64,000 nucleotides of DNA from Takakia lepidozioides. Lineage: Eukaryota > Streptophyta > Takakiopsida > Takakiales > Takakiaceae. A model generated the notes under the pieces. The model was not told the DNA's origin. It worked only from the letters and a program-made list of their open reading frames with translations, and searched no databases. A program made the position numbers and the translations under genes. Location: positions 57,118,042 through 57,182,041 of the forward strand of contig CM060734.1 in NCBI GenBank assembly GCA_030704615.1. The letters run 5' to 3'. Positions 23,559 through 37,264 of the stretch are shown one piece after another (the first letter of the stretch is position 1; each line of letters opens with the position of its first letter).

Positions 23559-26500
23559 TTAAGGGGGAACGCCAGCAGCTGCACTTGTGCAAGTGGTTTC
23601 TTCCACAGTTGAATTCACACCAAATTCTTCATGACATTCTTGGGTCAGGGGATTTGAGGGGTCCATAAGGTTACTGTTAACTTGGATACCTGTAACAAGA
23701 GGTGATTTGCCTCTCTCTGTCTCATCTCCTCTCTCCACACTGTTCAAACGTGTCCGTGGTTGCTTGTGATCTGAGGAGACTACTTCGTCGATATTTCTCT
23801 CTGAGACCCGAAAAGCCAAGAGAACCACTGCAAGTATTAGCATTTAATCATACTAGATGAAAAAAGGTGCAAAGGAAAAACAGTTTGAACTTAATAATAG
23901 TTTTTGCCTGTCAGATGGTGCTGTGGAGTTCTCAATTAGGCCGGCTCTAAATTCATTCGCAAGACCCTGGAGCTTTCATCCCAGAAATACATGAAGGTAG
24001 GGCGGATAATGAGAACATTGGAGGCAAACTGGATGGTGATATGAACTAAGATGCCAAAAACCCATTTAACAGTCAGATTGGCACACAAACCTGGAGTGGA
24101 AGAGGGAACAGAAGTTGGTGGTTGAGTAGATGTGACAGCTGGTTGCCCTTGTTTTAGTCTTCGCTGCAGCAACACGCAACCCCGTAAAAGCTAGTTTAAT
24201 CACCAATTTTTCAGAAGAACAGAACAACTTACTACTGTCCCTGGCTTCCAAGAAAGTCATCCCTAAACTTTGATTGTTCATAACCACAAGGTTGCGCAAG
24301 TATTAAGTCATTGCCACCTTAGCCTGCTCCTCGCAATACTTGACAGCTTCTGCCACACTACCCGTGTGCCCGTGTACCAAAGCAAAAGCCCATAGCAAAA
24401 GCTTTCGAGGTGTACTAATTTCCAGAGCTCCAGCAGCAAATGGTGGCGATTCTGGTAAAACTGGAGTACTGACATGAGCTGCATCGCTTACTGCCTCTTG
24501 GCTAGAATTACCAGGCCCTGTAACAAAAAGATTTATCCCACTTGGGAATGGCCCGGAGAAGCTATCGCGGTAAAAGATATAGGTGGATCGCAGTAGTAAT
24601 GTTGCCTTCTCAAGGTCCCCGAGGGCTGCTTGCACCACAGGTACATTCTTCAAGCGTGCTGGGGGGGAGGATAGAGGGGAATTTGATTTTCCACCACTTG
24701 TCCCCCTCTTGTTGGCCTCTCTGCCCGGTGCTTGAGGGTCCCTTGGGGAAAAAGGGAGCTCGTTACTACTGAACAGCCCCTCTTTCAACTCGGCAGGGTG
24801 GCATGGTGGTGTAGGAAGGTGTTCGGCTTCATAAGCAGTTGGCATTGAAAATTCTTCCTGTAAATCTACAACTAAATGCACTTCCTGGTCCCCATTGTTG
24901 TCTCCAGAGATAGGAATTGGAAATGGGGATGAGATTGTTGGCGGGGTATCTGGAGGCAGGGGAGTTATGGAGCACAGGGCCGAACACAGTGCCCGGCACC
25001 ATGCTAGTGAGGCATGCCGGCAGACCTGTGCTGAAAGGGAGCCTACAAGCTTGGGGCTCTTGAACCGCTTTCTTACACGCTCGTGCACTGCCTCAAGTGT
25101 TTCAAACCTGATGTCACTCTCCAGCAGTTGGAAGTAGCGATGAATGTAGCTGCAATCATTCAGCATCAATAATTCAGCACCCCATCTCTGTTCTTTGTCC
25201 AAGCTAAGATAAAACGGAAAGCAACTTTGATGGGGTTGAGAAACTGGGGGAAAGCATCCAATTGGCAGATTTGCCACCTAGAGACAAGCCTTTGCATGAG
25301 CTGGCAGGATGACCACTAGGTTTGACACTACATACTAGCAACTCATATAGAGTATAGGGCCACATGTCATGTCCACAATATCGCACCTGCAAATGGCACT
25401 TTCAGCAACCTCTGGAGTGTTCAACACTCCAGCCTCAGCAAGGCTTACACCTGCAGAATCTGACCAGGACGTTCCGTAGTCCATATACAAGTTGAACATC
25501 TTCTCTAGCAACAAGTGAAGGAAAGTATCGGAAGTGAATCCTTCACTGTCAGCCTGGCCAATTGCTCGTGCCAGTGTATATATGTATCTTCCTAGTGCAA
25601 CTCCAAACATGTCCTCCAAACAGAGTGAAAACTGCAAAGCCACCCCAGTTAGATGGATGGCATCAAAAGCCCGAGGTTTTCAAATAAAAACAGTTGAGCA
25701 AACAGAAGTCCATTATGGCTAGTAATGAGCAGCCCTAAATTTAACCCTAAGCAAATACAACTTGCAATGCAATGGGGTCTACAACTCAAATCAACGGTCT
25801 CCACCTTCCAGAGCAGATAGCAGACAAAAATATAGAGCTGACATTTCCCATGACTCTGGTTGCCTATGTTCACATGCATCGTGCCTTAGTCTTTCCAACC
25901 ACCAACAGCAGAAGGGGGCACATGATTTCATGTGGCCAACATCACATGTTCTACAAGCCACAGTGAGAACTGTGGGTTGAAAAGTGCCTACTGTTGGAGG
26001 TGTCAAGGCTATAGTCTTTGCACGGCACTCGGAGAACAGAACGGGACGGGTAGCTCAGTGGCAGAGCACCCCACCGGAATGGGGGAGGTCCTAGGTTCAA
26101 TCCCTAGACCGACAACACGCCAGTGGTTTTCTGACACCTACCTTGTGATGGAAGATGATATACTGCAGAGATATTCATCAAAGAAAAGAGATTTTATCAG
26201 TAGGGACTTACTTTCTTGACAGCTTTCAGAGGTGAATAGGCGCGTTCCAGTGTGCAGACATCCCCAGTTTCTTGACATAAATATAGATAGAACAACAGGT
26301 ACTTGCGCACACAAGTGATGAATTTACGATAGCTCTCCGGCATACCCAATGCTCGTTGATGTGCTGGTTTCCGCCTGCAAGGGTTGCACAAAGCTCCACT
26401 TTATGCTGACCTTCCTCAAGCTACAGGTATTCCCATGCGGAGGGCAGCTACAAGAAAGCTTCAGATGCTCAAAACATGGTTCTCTCCCTTATCCATATCC

Positions 26501-29500
26501 TTCCCTTTTCCACCCTCCGCCCCAGTACCTTAAGTTTATCTCTACTGTGAACCAGAGAACCTTGCAAAGTTACTTACAGACAGTCGACAGCCAACTGCGT
26601 ACCTGGCTTTGCGGAGTGAATCATCTATCTCCCACATGTTGATGGTGAACAAGGACCTCTGAGTTTTGAAGCAAAATGCAAGCTCCTCTTTGGCCCTTTG
26701 TGAGTCGAGATCATCTCCTCGGCAGTGTAAGCCCCGTGCAATGCGATAACGGGCCTTGTGGAAGTGTTTGAGCTCCCCTTCCAGACATGATTGCAAAGCT
26801 GCTATACAATCCTCAAACAACACCCTCCAAGCTCTCTTCAGCTGCTCCTGGTTGTCTTCTTCATGAAACTCGGCTACAGTTGCCTTGTCTCTCTGGCAAG
26901 TTTGACTGTCCTTAGGTAATTCCTATGGTATATCATAGCAACCATGCAAACGAGCAAAAATATCAACAGACAACCAGTAAGAAATATGGAGGACTTGCTG
27001 TAAGGCATACGAACAGAGATAGAGTTGATTGGTCATCACAAAAAGGCATGAGGCACACCTTCCCTGTTTCACTGGGTTGAGAACCTTCTTGAGAGCTAGT
27101 ATCTCCATATTTTTCCACACTGTCCACTTGCATGAGTGTTGCCTTATCAGCGCTGATGAGAGATTGGCAGGCGGCATGCACATTTTGCTTGGTGGAAGGA
27201 AGGAAGGAGTACTGAGCTGCAATCTGGATAGAAAACCAGGTGGAACTTAAACTGTGAATGTCAAGGATGGACAATGTTCAACTGCCTCCATTTTGTAACC
27301 ATGAAAACGGAGAATCCTACCTCTTAGTAAAAAGGGGTCTTGATGGGAGGAACACTCCGACCCTTGTCCCTACACGTCCTAATCATTCAAGATGACTAAC
27401 TCCAGCATCAAGTGGAACTGACAGATATTGGCCAGTAGTCCTTTACGGTGGTTTTGCACACACGCCAGAATGTAATCCTTAAAGCAAACAGGGTTTGCAC
27501 TTGCACGCAAGGTAAGAGAGTAAACTGGGACTCAATAAAAATGGGATAGACACTCACGTGAAGCACATCTGGATCGCTCCGGTTACTTCGACACAGAAGC
27601 TTGAGACGGGAAGCATGGAGACGGTAGATTGGGTCAACAGCTGTAGGGTTCATGTCACAAGCTGTTTTATAATAAGAAAGGGCTTCTGCAGTGGAGTGAC
27701 CCAACTTTTCACTCAGCTTACCCAGATAAAATGGATGGATCCAGCGGGGCCTGTGCTCCAATTCCACCGAAATAACATAATCAGTAGCATGCTGTGCCCT
27801 CTTTTGGCTTTAGGACATAACAAAGTTGTTGGTTACAACTTTAAGCACAAGAATATGTTAGCCTAAAAAATACTGGGGAAGACAAGATCAGTCAACTGTT
27901 ACCTCTAAAGATAAACCAGAACACAAATAAGGAGGGCAAATGCAAGAAAGGTACAATTACTTTAATGAAAATGCCACCTCAAAGTGCGCAAAAGCTTTCT
28001 GGCAGCCTGAGGACCAGTTGCCATCCCTGATGGGCATACGACGGAGCTGGTCATAGGATGGAACTGCATTCTGGAGACAGTCATAATACCCCAGTGCCAG
28101 CAGCTCATTCACCTCGCTCTGTCCCACACAATGCCACCACTTGACAAGTACTTGAGTTCCACATATTTAGGTATTGCTTCATTCTGTTTCAGAAGGAAGG
28201 GGCAAGATTTGAGATAACAAGAATAAAATAGGATGTTCCAGCCCCAAATGTGCGCATGGATATTCCAAGTTTCCCTTCCGACACATCTCCAAACCAATGT
28301 GCATGGATACATACAGAGCAATTCATCTCCTGGGTTGTTCATCCAACAAAATCAATATGAGCTACCACCAGAAGCAAACCTGTTGTTCAGGAGTAATAGC
28401 CAGTGTGAGAGCCATCATCAGGCAACGCCGGCTTCGACGCCGACTGATCTCCACACGGGAAGTCAAAAGCCCTCTTTTCTGCCACTCCACTGCATTGATG
28501 TTCTTGCTTCCATCATTTAACAGCAAGTCCACCTCCTGCAATGGGGCCAAAGCTAGAATACATGAGTATCTAGGCTAGGCTGCATAATAGTCGTCTTTAG
28601 CAGTGCGAAAGTACAAGCACAACCAGCCCACCTATATTACTACAGTTCATGGTCCCCAGTCAGAGTCCTTTGCCCATTGGCTACTCTTCAAAGAGAAGAA
28701 ACAGTTCTTTACTGTCTCCGTCCTGTGGATATTGTACGGTTTCTTTCTTTCTTTGAAAGCTCATTTCATTTCTTGTCCCTCTGGGATTATGTGGGCATAA
28801 ATTTTTTCTTTCTATCCTCCTCTTCTTCTGTTGGCCCCGTCTGCCCTTTAACTGTGACTGCAGAGCAATTAGTCAATTGTGTAGCAGCTGCGTAAGGTAC
28901 GGGACTGCAATAGCACTGCTGCAATCAAGACTGCAGCATCACATCAGGACGTCACGTGAACTCTTTAGCCCTAAACACATTGTCATCAATGGTGCTCGAA
29001 GCCCATGGCAATCGTCAAGGGTATGTGATTGACCATATCTGCAGGAAGGATCAAACATACATTTCTCTCTGCCCTTCTTCCACATCTAGAACTCTCAATA
29101 TCTGACTTACTGCGGGCCATGGGGGCCTTGCTTTAGGGTTATAAATGCTCAATGGTGGCCTCCCTGACCTGCCAATGTGAAGTTCTGGACAGAAAGAGAT
29201 TTGGCTTCTTGTATCAACTTGGATGTCAAATTCTAACGCAGCACAGTACAAGCAGGAGCAAAAGTTTTAGGCTAGTGCATAACTTACACCACAGTTTGCA
29301 TGTGAATATCAAGTTGCTCCCATCACTTCTTTGATCCAGCTTCTCTTCTTGACTTGGTTAAGGAGCTCCATAACTCAAATTTGCAGACACTGTCATGCTA
29401 GTCAACTTTTTCTTTCACTACATTCATTTGACTAAAGCTAACTCAATCCATTTCATGCTTGATCTACTCTATATTTTGCCCATTCCAGATTACCTTTGGA

Positions 29501-32500
29501 AATGATGATCTTAGGAGCTTCCGGGCAGGCGTCCGCCGGCTGGGCATAGTTCCAGCAAGGCACTGACAACCTTGGGAGCCCCGCAGGGACGCCCGACCGG
29601 AGGATGCTCCCAACACATAGTTCAGCATCAAGTCCAACTCCTGTACCAACTTGGATGCCAAATGTTATAGTACAAGCTGTTGTCCTAATCAGGTCTGTGT
29701 TAGGTGACCCCCTGCTGGCTACGTTTAGTTATATTTCTAATTTAGAAGCCTAACATTTGTGACCTTCCTTTTGCAGGTTTCCAGGTTTCCAATCAAGGGT
29801 AGGATTGCCATATACTGAAAGACTACTTCGTAGCCAAATCCATCAAAACTGGAGGAGTGGGTTTGGGGTGTTTTCACATAACAAGCAAGATTGGGTAATG
29901 AGGCTCACCTGTCGCTTCTTAAAGCTTCATATAAATTTCCCTGCTTACATAGTTAACCGAGCATAAAATGCTTGAAATGTAGCCTCAAATTTTGGAACTG
30001 TGGTTTTAGTGCTACAAGTCGCAACAGCAAGCAACTCACCCTTTTGAAAGTGAATTCAAGGAGCCTAGAAACTCCTATCTGTTTGTGCTATAACCAGCCA
30101 ACCCTCAAGCGAGGCAGAGCCAGGGTGTAATAAGATGCCAATGCTACCATTCTCCTGTCCTTAGGAACAGTTGCCAAGCGCACCCAGCCCCTTCAAGCAG
30201 GGCTGCGGTGCAGCCCAAACAGCAAGGAGCAAACAGATACTGTGGTTTGGGGGGAATGCAACAGTAATGGCTGCTATATCCCAGTCAAACATCGGAGACA
30301 CATGAACATACTCACAAAGCATGACTACTCACAAAAAAGATGGATGGATGTAAAGCAACCATGTTAAAGAACAGTGCCAAGGTGAAAGCTTGAAATAGTC
30401 TCCTTTCCAACTTCCATGATTCTGAAGGGGTGAGCAGGGTGAGAGCTAACTATCTCCCTCCTGTGGACATGGATTTAATATATCTAACTTATAGAGTGTG
30501 ATTTCAGTGGTATCTACCTCATCATAAATCTTTGCCAGCTTTCGCCAACTCTCATATCGCAGTGGATTATAGCACAGGTCATACTTGAAAAGATTTGCAT
30601 TTTGCTTGATAAATTCCTCTCCCTCATTTGTGAGCACAAAGCCTGCCCATTTCTCACTGGCACTCATGTCCTCAACCTGAGCCAGAAGATGGTACAAATT
30701 CTCATACACCTCTTTGTAGGGCTCCACGGTGGCAGGTTCTGTCTCCAACTGAGCCCTGGCTGCCCCTCGGCCAATTTCCATGCCAGAAAATACCGATGAT
30801 GCTGTGACAAAAGATGCCTGCGAACTGGTGGATCCAGCAGAAACCTCGGCCCCTTCTGACTCACCTGTCGGGTTTGCAGTTTTACTTTTCATCTCCAAGC
30901 TTTTGGTTCCCTCACAGCCCTGACCTGTCTTTTGCCCTGCTGCAAGAGCATATTGTATGATATGTTTAATGTTTGTGTCAGAGGCCTTCATCTCCCGCAG
31001 TTTATCTTCATTGAAGTCTGTGTCTTCCAGAAAAGCATCTATCCCACTCTCAGCTAGCACAAGTGCTGGGGGGCATGGGAACTGCCTGCGGACAGCCCTC
31101 AAGACTTTTCGAAGTTTTACCAGGCGAGGTCTCTGCAAAACCACATCCCTGTACTTGGCTCTTAAGAAAAGTAAAAGAGAGCAAGACAAAATGTGTAGAA
31201 CGCTTGAAGATTAAAATAAGGTGTGAAGGTGGAAAACATGACTAAACCTCCATTTTATGCTGTTGAAAAGATAGAGAACTCCCAAACAACCTCAAGAGCC
31301 CAAAAGGAACGCAATACTATATCCAAATCAAACGAGATGGATATGAAGCTTTCTCAAAATGAACATCAAGGCCAGTAACTGAACCAGAACTCGTTGCACC
31401 AGGTCAGCTAGCAGCATATATTCCCCCCTTCAGATTAGATTAATTGGCAAGCTATAGAATGTCTGGCTCTAGAAGTTGAGGCATCTGGCATTCATTGCCG
31501 ACTTTGGTGGCAGAAGAAACCCAATTGCCAGGAGTGGCTGCAGAGAGGGAAATACCGAGCAAGCCTTGGCGTAAGGCAATATGTATTGCAAGACACCAGC
31601 ACACTGCTCCTTGGTGTTGTAATCGCCCCGATTAGTGTTTTGGTGCTCCAGAAGGCCTTCCTGGTCGAAGATCTCGAACCCACCCCGGAGATTCAATCCA
31701 TACAGGCAAAAGAAGCTCTGATCGAGTGCACAGTCTAGACCAAGTTCAACCCTTTTTCTGTCCAAATCATCCGCTTCCTGCACGTCTCTTTCATCAATGG
31801 CTGCTGTATCTGCCTGTCCTCTCTCCCTGAAGCCAGATCTTGTTTCCGTCTTTCCACTCTGTTGATTCTCTGGGAGATGAGAAGGGGTCTTCCCTGGGAT
31901 GCCACCATCACTTTTGACCCCAAAGTCATGTGGTTCACTGTTGGATTTGGAAGAATGTTTTTGGAAGGTTGTGGGTACCAACCGAAGTGCAAGAGTCCCG
32001 AGATGCTTGATGGCCATTTTTAGAAAGGCACCTTCCCCCCCCTCGCACCCTTTCCCTGCACAGCAAAGTCCATACTCTGCCAGCAAGTTGTGTATGGTCA
32101 CTAGAAGTGCCACCTGCAAGCCACACTCAAATTCTGTCATGTTTTGCCTGAAATATATCATAAATTATACCAACCAAGCTCTGGTAGATTGATGTTCACA
32201 CAAACAACATAATGTTCCTGAATATTTATGCTGATCAACCCCAAGTTCACCAGTGCGGATTTTCAAAAATCTGGAGATAACCAGACCATCTGTGGCATAT
32301 TGGCACCTAGGTAAATTATAACTACCAACCTTTTGGGGCTGCAATTCCTTCCACCTCAGTAAAAAAGGCACCAAGATTCTGACCAATATCAGTACATCAT
32401 ACCCTTTCTAATTTGCCATGTACCTGTCAACGATCCCACCCAGCCAATCCTTGTGAAGAATATTCATGAAACTTGTTATAGGGACATGCACAATTTTGTC

Positions 32501-35500
32501 CAACCTGTTGTTCCATGGAGACTGCCGGATCCAGATGCTGCAGCCGGCAAAATGCAATGGCAGAATCAACAAAGCAGCTGCCATCGAACTGAGCTCTGAG
32601 ACTCAAATTGGCCAATCCAGTCTGACCCTTTCGTGCCGTCAGTGCTTGAATGAAGTGACACATCAATGCCAGCAGTAATCTCTGGATATGACCAAGTACT
32701 GGTGGTAGGATAGCCCCCTTTACCTGGACATGAGTTGGATAGCAGTTAGAAAGAACTTCAGAACAAACTGTACCAGCCCACCAAACTCAATTCATGAAGT
32801 TCAAATGTTTAAAGAGATTTCTACAAGTTGAGTAAGGCTGTGATTTGCCCTAAGGGGTCCGCATGTCTGGCCACCCGGCCATGATGAGCATGTTGATATG
32901 CTGGAGTCCAAATAAACTCAAATAAAACAAACATGACAAACAGTGTCTGAATAACTTGGGCTAGACAGACAGAATTTGAGAGAAGCACAATCAGCATTAC
33001 CAGATACCACAAAACAAGGAAAAAGAAACAACACCTCAAGCCAAAGCGCAACGAAACTTCATAACAGTAAACCTACAGTTTTAGGATTGAAAAAACAGAC
33101 ACAAATACCCCCTCCAGAGCAATGATTTCTCAAGAATACTGTAGGAGTAGAAGCTAGGCATACCAAGCTTCCTGGTTCATCCAACTTCTCTTTCACAAGG
33201 GCTGCGCATCTTGAAATAAGCTTCACTTCGTCAGCAACCAGCTTGATCCAATCCACATTCCATTTGTGTTGTCCATAGTCCAATTCAGAGTCAAGACAAT
33301 TCGTTATGTTCAATCCTGCAGAAGGCGCAATGACCTCGCCCACATTCACCTCTACCATCCCCGCAGCTTGGCACAAGATAATGAGCCTTAACTCCCGACA
33401 TTGCAATTCCAAGAACAGATTTGTCGGTCTCAGCTTCTCACAGGCAGTAATCAGCATATCTAGCCCTGTTAATTCGTGGGAAAACACAGCAGTTTTCCCC
33501 CTCTCCATTCCACCACCTTCCAATATGGGCCTACCAAATCCCCTGCCTTTGCCAGAAAGTAACACTGGAGCAAGCAGGTCTATTATATCTGAATACTGGC
33601 CTTGTTCCAGCACTTTATCTGCTGCCTTTATCAAATTCCCCATCTGCAGTTCGAAAAGCTTGCGACGAACACACTCTACTGAAATTTTGTTGTCCAATTT
33701 GCAGTGTGGCAGCAAAACCACGGCTCCAGGGATGGTGTTTCCCTGACTCCCAATCACCATCTTACATCTTTCGAAGTGTTTGTAGGCTTGCTCCAATTGG
33801 CCAGAGCGCATCCGCAATCGACCACTCAACCAGTGGAAACGTGCCCAAAACGACCAACTATTTAAATTTGACAAAGAGTCTGGTTTGTTCGACGTAGCAT
33901 CTGTGACTGATACCAAACCCTTTTGTCTGTAAGAGTCCAAATTTGTCATTACATTCCTTTCTAGCTCAGTTGTTTGAGTTTGACTTTCTGCCGCAGATGT
34001 GTCTCTCTCAATATTTCTTACATTATTGGAGTCTCCCTTCACACACGTGGAGTTCTCCCAATCAGTTCTGTCTTGATCACAGCGCAAAGGTGAAGCTGCC
34101 ACCTGCAAAGCACTACTTTCCAAAAAACGGTAGAGATTGTAGTTGCAATCACTAAAATACTGTGTGGCAGTCACATCGTTGCTGGTTGATGTGGCCATGT
34201 CCATGTACACTTCTGCGAGAAACAGGCTGCAGCGAGTACTCCGGTCAGCTGCCCACATCCGTGTCAGCTTGTCAAGAAGCAACAAACAAGATAGAGGTTT
34301 TCGATGTCTTGGGCTACTAGCGACCACCCGTTCTAACAATTGCTGCCCTACATGATAGATCCCACTATTAATTTCCATTTCCTTCAAGAACTGGAGCACC
34401 ACCTTTTCTTCCTCCTCACTGACTAGACTTGGTTGGTGGTGTTCTCCCCAGCCATCTCCCTGCAACCAGATGCTGGACCCATCAGCAGGCACAGTGATGC
34501 AGCCAGCATCCATGGATCTGGGGGTCCTGGTCAACTCAGATGCATCCTTGTTTAGACACTCTTGCGGACAACCAAACATATTGCTGTGCCCAGAAGCAAG
34601 TTCGCAAAGAAGAAAGGGCTCCAGCAAATGCTTTAAACCTTTAGATAGGTCTTTACTCTTATCTCGAACACTAAGCCCTTCATCCTCCTTGCTAAGTCTG
34701 CGAGAACTACGTATCCTCTCCAAGCGCGTGCTGCGTCGTTCTTGCAAAGGGGGCTCCCAGTCGTAACATGCATCTGGCGGTTTGAACCCATCCAATTTCT
34801 CATCCAGATGTGGATATTTGGGTTCACCTCTCTCACTTCCTCCATTAGCACTTGATTCTTTGCATCTGTGTCGTTCCTCAAAAGCATCAAGGACCTGTCC
34901 ACTACACACAATAGCTTCATGCACCCCAGGTGCATGTGTCTTGTTCAAAGTGGAACCCATTTCACTCTCTTCCTGTGCCATATTTCTGGCATGGACTATT
35001 CCTTCCTCCTTACGTCCTTCAGTAGGGTCAATAAGCATTGGACTCACTTGATGCACTGAGAAGACCACAGCAGCATTGACAAGTCCCGAATGCATTGAAG
35101 AGACTGGACGCTTCTGCTCATTAGATTCATCCCCACCCGGGGAGACCACTATTTGGGAACTGAGGAAGGATCCACTTGCTCTTACAGTGGTATCTCCCTT
35201 GAGCACATCTGTGACAGCATTCAGCAAAACAAACCAAGAAGCCTCTGGGAGGATCACATCAATTATGTGAAGCTTGCTTTTCTTGCTAAATTGCTGGCTC
35301 TCCATGGTATCAAGCTTCCTTTTGGTGGAAAATGACAGGCTAAAGTACTCAGGCTCTAGCAAGTCAATCCCTCGCAGGTGAACCTTTTGTGACAGTTCAG
35401 ACTCCTGGTGTTCCATTTCCCTCTCAGATTTCTGGTCGTCATGCACCTCAATAACATGCTGGATGTGCAATGCTCGAGGATGAGAAGGGGACAAACGGAG

Positions 35501-37264
35501 CAACTTTCTGGTAACAGAAAGGCAGGCTGCTTCATCTCCAAGAGCAATCAAAACCTCTGCTAGCTTCTCCATGCAGCTCCCTGTGCATTATCCAATTGAA
35601 AAACAGAATGTTATGTTCTCTCTGAGATTCACAGTTCTGCCACCAATGCTTTACCCTATTGGTTCTCTTTTATTAAGACCAGAGATACAAGCCCCAACCC
35701 GAGGTACCTCTCTACCAGAAGTACTTGGCAGCATGACTACACAACCTTCATAGAACAAACCCTGTACACATTACAGCGAGAGCAAAGGGAAACAGTTACC
35801 ACACAGTTAGAATATGCACAGATGGAGCATGACGGTAGACAAGAGGATCTTACAGTGGCGGGGGCTGCAACATAGGCCCTGCTCGAAAGCCCGGCGAGCA
35901 ACATTGAGAGAGCCAACAGAGCATGCAAGTGTCCCTAGCCGGTTCCACAATACCACATCCTTTCCATCAATGGCCGCTGCCTTTATATAGCACTCCAATG
36001 CCTCGTCATAGTGGTCAGCACCTTGCTTGGAGAATGTTTCAGCCAAATTTCTCAAGGTTGAAAACCTAACAACCCAGGGCATGAATCGAGCTGATTCAAT
36101 ACTTGCATATAGTGGTAAACAAAGAACGAAGCTTGTAAATTGGTTGCATGCATTCCAAACCCTATATGCAACACAAACAACTCTTAAAGACGTTTCCAAA
36201 TCCCACCAATTGAATGCTAGATAATCAATCTCCAATTCAGCAAAGATTAGCTGCTATTTACGTATGTAATACAAGCCAATTAAAGCATGTACAATATGCA
36301 GTCATTTGGGTGCCTGGAAACGGATCCAACCTCAATTGTAGCATGGTGCCAGAGCCTGTCACACTGTCTCTCTGCCAAAAGACCACTAAACATATCAAAC
36401 CTTGAAACATTTGTGCAACATAAGCCTCTGTCCTTGAATTACAAATAAGTCATCAGAAGAGCTGAATTCAACAACAAACTCTTGAGAAAAAATTGTCAAG
36501 GCATTTCACCTGAGCCTTGACTGAAATAGGGTCTTGTAAAATGGCCTGGAAGAGATTTTTGGCCTGATCCAGTCGGCCCAATTGCAGTTGAGACAGTGCT
36601 TCTCCATACATTTGTGTCAGCCGGAACTCCTACAGCATTTACAATTTCAAATTCATTCAGCAGCTCATGGCTCGATCTCTGTTTTTGACAGCAACATTCT
36701 AACGAGGTTCAGGTCCTCAGGACATTAAACTCTTGAAGTAATCATGCAAATATGTCCCAATCAACCCCTCTCTCCTTCTCACTCTGAGCCTGGGTCTAAT
36801 GATTTCTTCATTGGTTATAGGTTCTTGGGCCTTATTCTCTCCCTCTCAAGATGTCTCTCAGAGTGAGGGCAAGAACTCTGAAACACGTTCAAAAACCAAA
36901 GGAAGGAAGACAAATGTCCAACCAATCCCACCTTGTGCTTTCACAAACACTAAACACAATGGGCTACCCAACTACTCTTTCACACACATTGACTAACCTA
37001 CCAGAAAATGTGTATTGCTCAATAAAAATACACACAAATGAAGTAGTTTCTAACAACCCCGCACACATCACTGATGGAATATTGCCTAGATCACAAGCTC
37101 AAAGTTTGGAGGAAGAGATGAAAATGAAAACTTCATAACATACAGCAAATAAGATTTGAAGTGCACACCTGGGCTTCTTTGGTGGGAGCAAGGGGTTCCC
37201 CCTGCTTCCGTGTGGTGTCCACATCATTGATGGCCTTGATGGAGAACTGCAAAGCCCATTCCAT
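23559..37264 (-). CDS. CABIN1: CABIN1-type TPR protein (HIR histone-chaperone complex subunit), 18 exons, 2301 aa
   Basis: CABIN1 is the large TPR subunit of the HIR complex (HIRA, UBN, CABIN1), which deposits H3.3 independently of replication. Exons: 37264-37169, 36629-36510, 36371-36331, 36065-35854, 35580-33164, 32723-32505, 32113-31556, 31132-30518, 28535-28380, 28118-27961, 27750-27558, 27223-27059, 26922-26603, 26374-26212, 25631-25387, 25203-24318, 24163-24091, 23827-23559. All are GT-AG with phase kept (6906 nt). Diagnostic blocks are '[12 protein letters not shown]', '[18 protein letters not shown]' (TPR), '[14 protein letters not shown]', '[20 protein letters not shown]', '[19 protein letters not shown]', '[17 protein letters not shown]' and '[19 protein letters not shown]'. 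The ATG at 37264 precedes '[13 protein letters not shown]'; since TTTGCAG sits just before FSIK, an upstream first exon with an acceptor at 37246 is equally possible. It is longer than the Arabidopsis protein, mostly through low-complexity segments in the 2.4-kb exon. Confidence 0.93.
26044..26115 (+). repeat. tRNA-like sequence, probable SINE head or tRNA pseudogene
   Basis: It has a good A box ('tagctcagtggcagagc'), a B box ('ggttcaatccc') and a perfect 5-bp T stem (CTAGG/CCTAG) with a 7-nt loop. The D stem GCTC/GAGC is intact. The anticodon stem CCCCA/GGGGG has one mismatch, loop position 33 is C instead of T, and the acceptor stem pairs poorly. A functional tRNA is therefore unlikely. It lies in the CABIN1 intron between exons 14 and 15, antisense to the gene. 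A tRNA-derived SINE is the simplest reading, but I did not find a second copy. Confidence 0.55.
28536..30517. other. Longest CABIN1 intron (about 2 kb)
   Basis: The intron between CABIN1 exons 8 and 9. A GC-rich stretch at 29505-29610 stands out. Similar phrases occur near 29205-29245 ('tatcaacttggatgtcaaat') and 29641-29675 ('taccaacttggatgccaaat') and may be remnants of a retroelement. No ORF with a recognisable domain was found. Confidence 0.4.

Noticed and set aside
24303-24320. End of CABIN1 at the TAA at 24303-24305
   Set aside because: A GT donor at 24317 joins in phase to two more exons that continue a family-like tail, so that stop is probably intronic.
26044-26115. A functional tRNA gene
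   Set aside because: The acceptor stem pairs badly, the anticodon stem has a mismatch and position 33 is not T, so I call it tRNA-like only.
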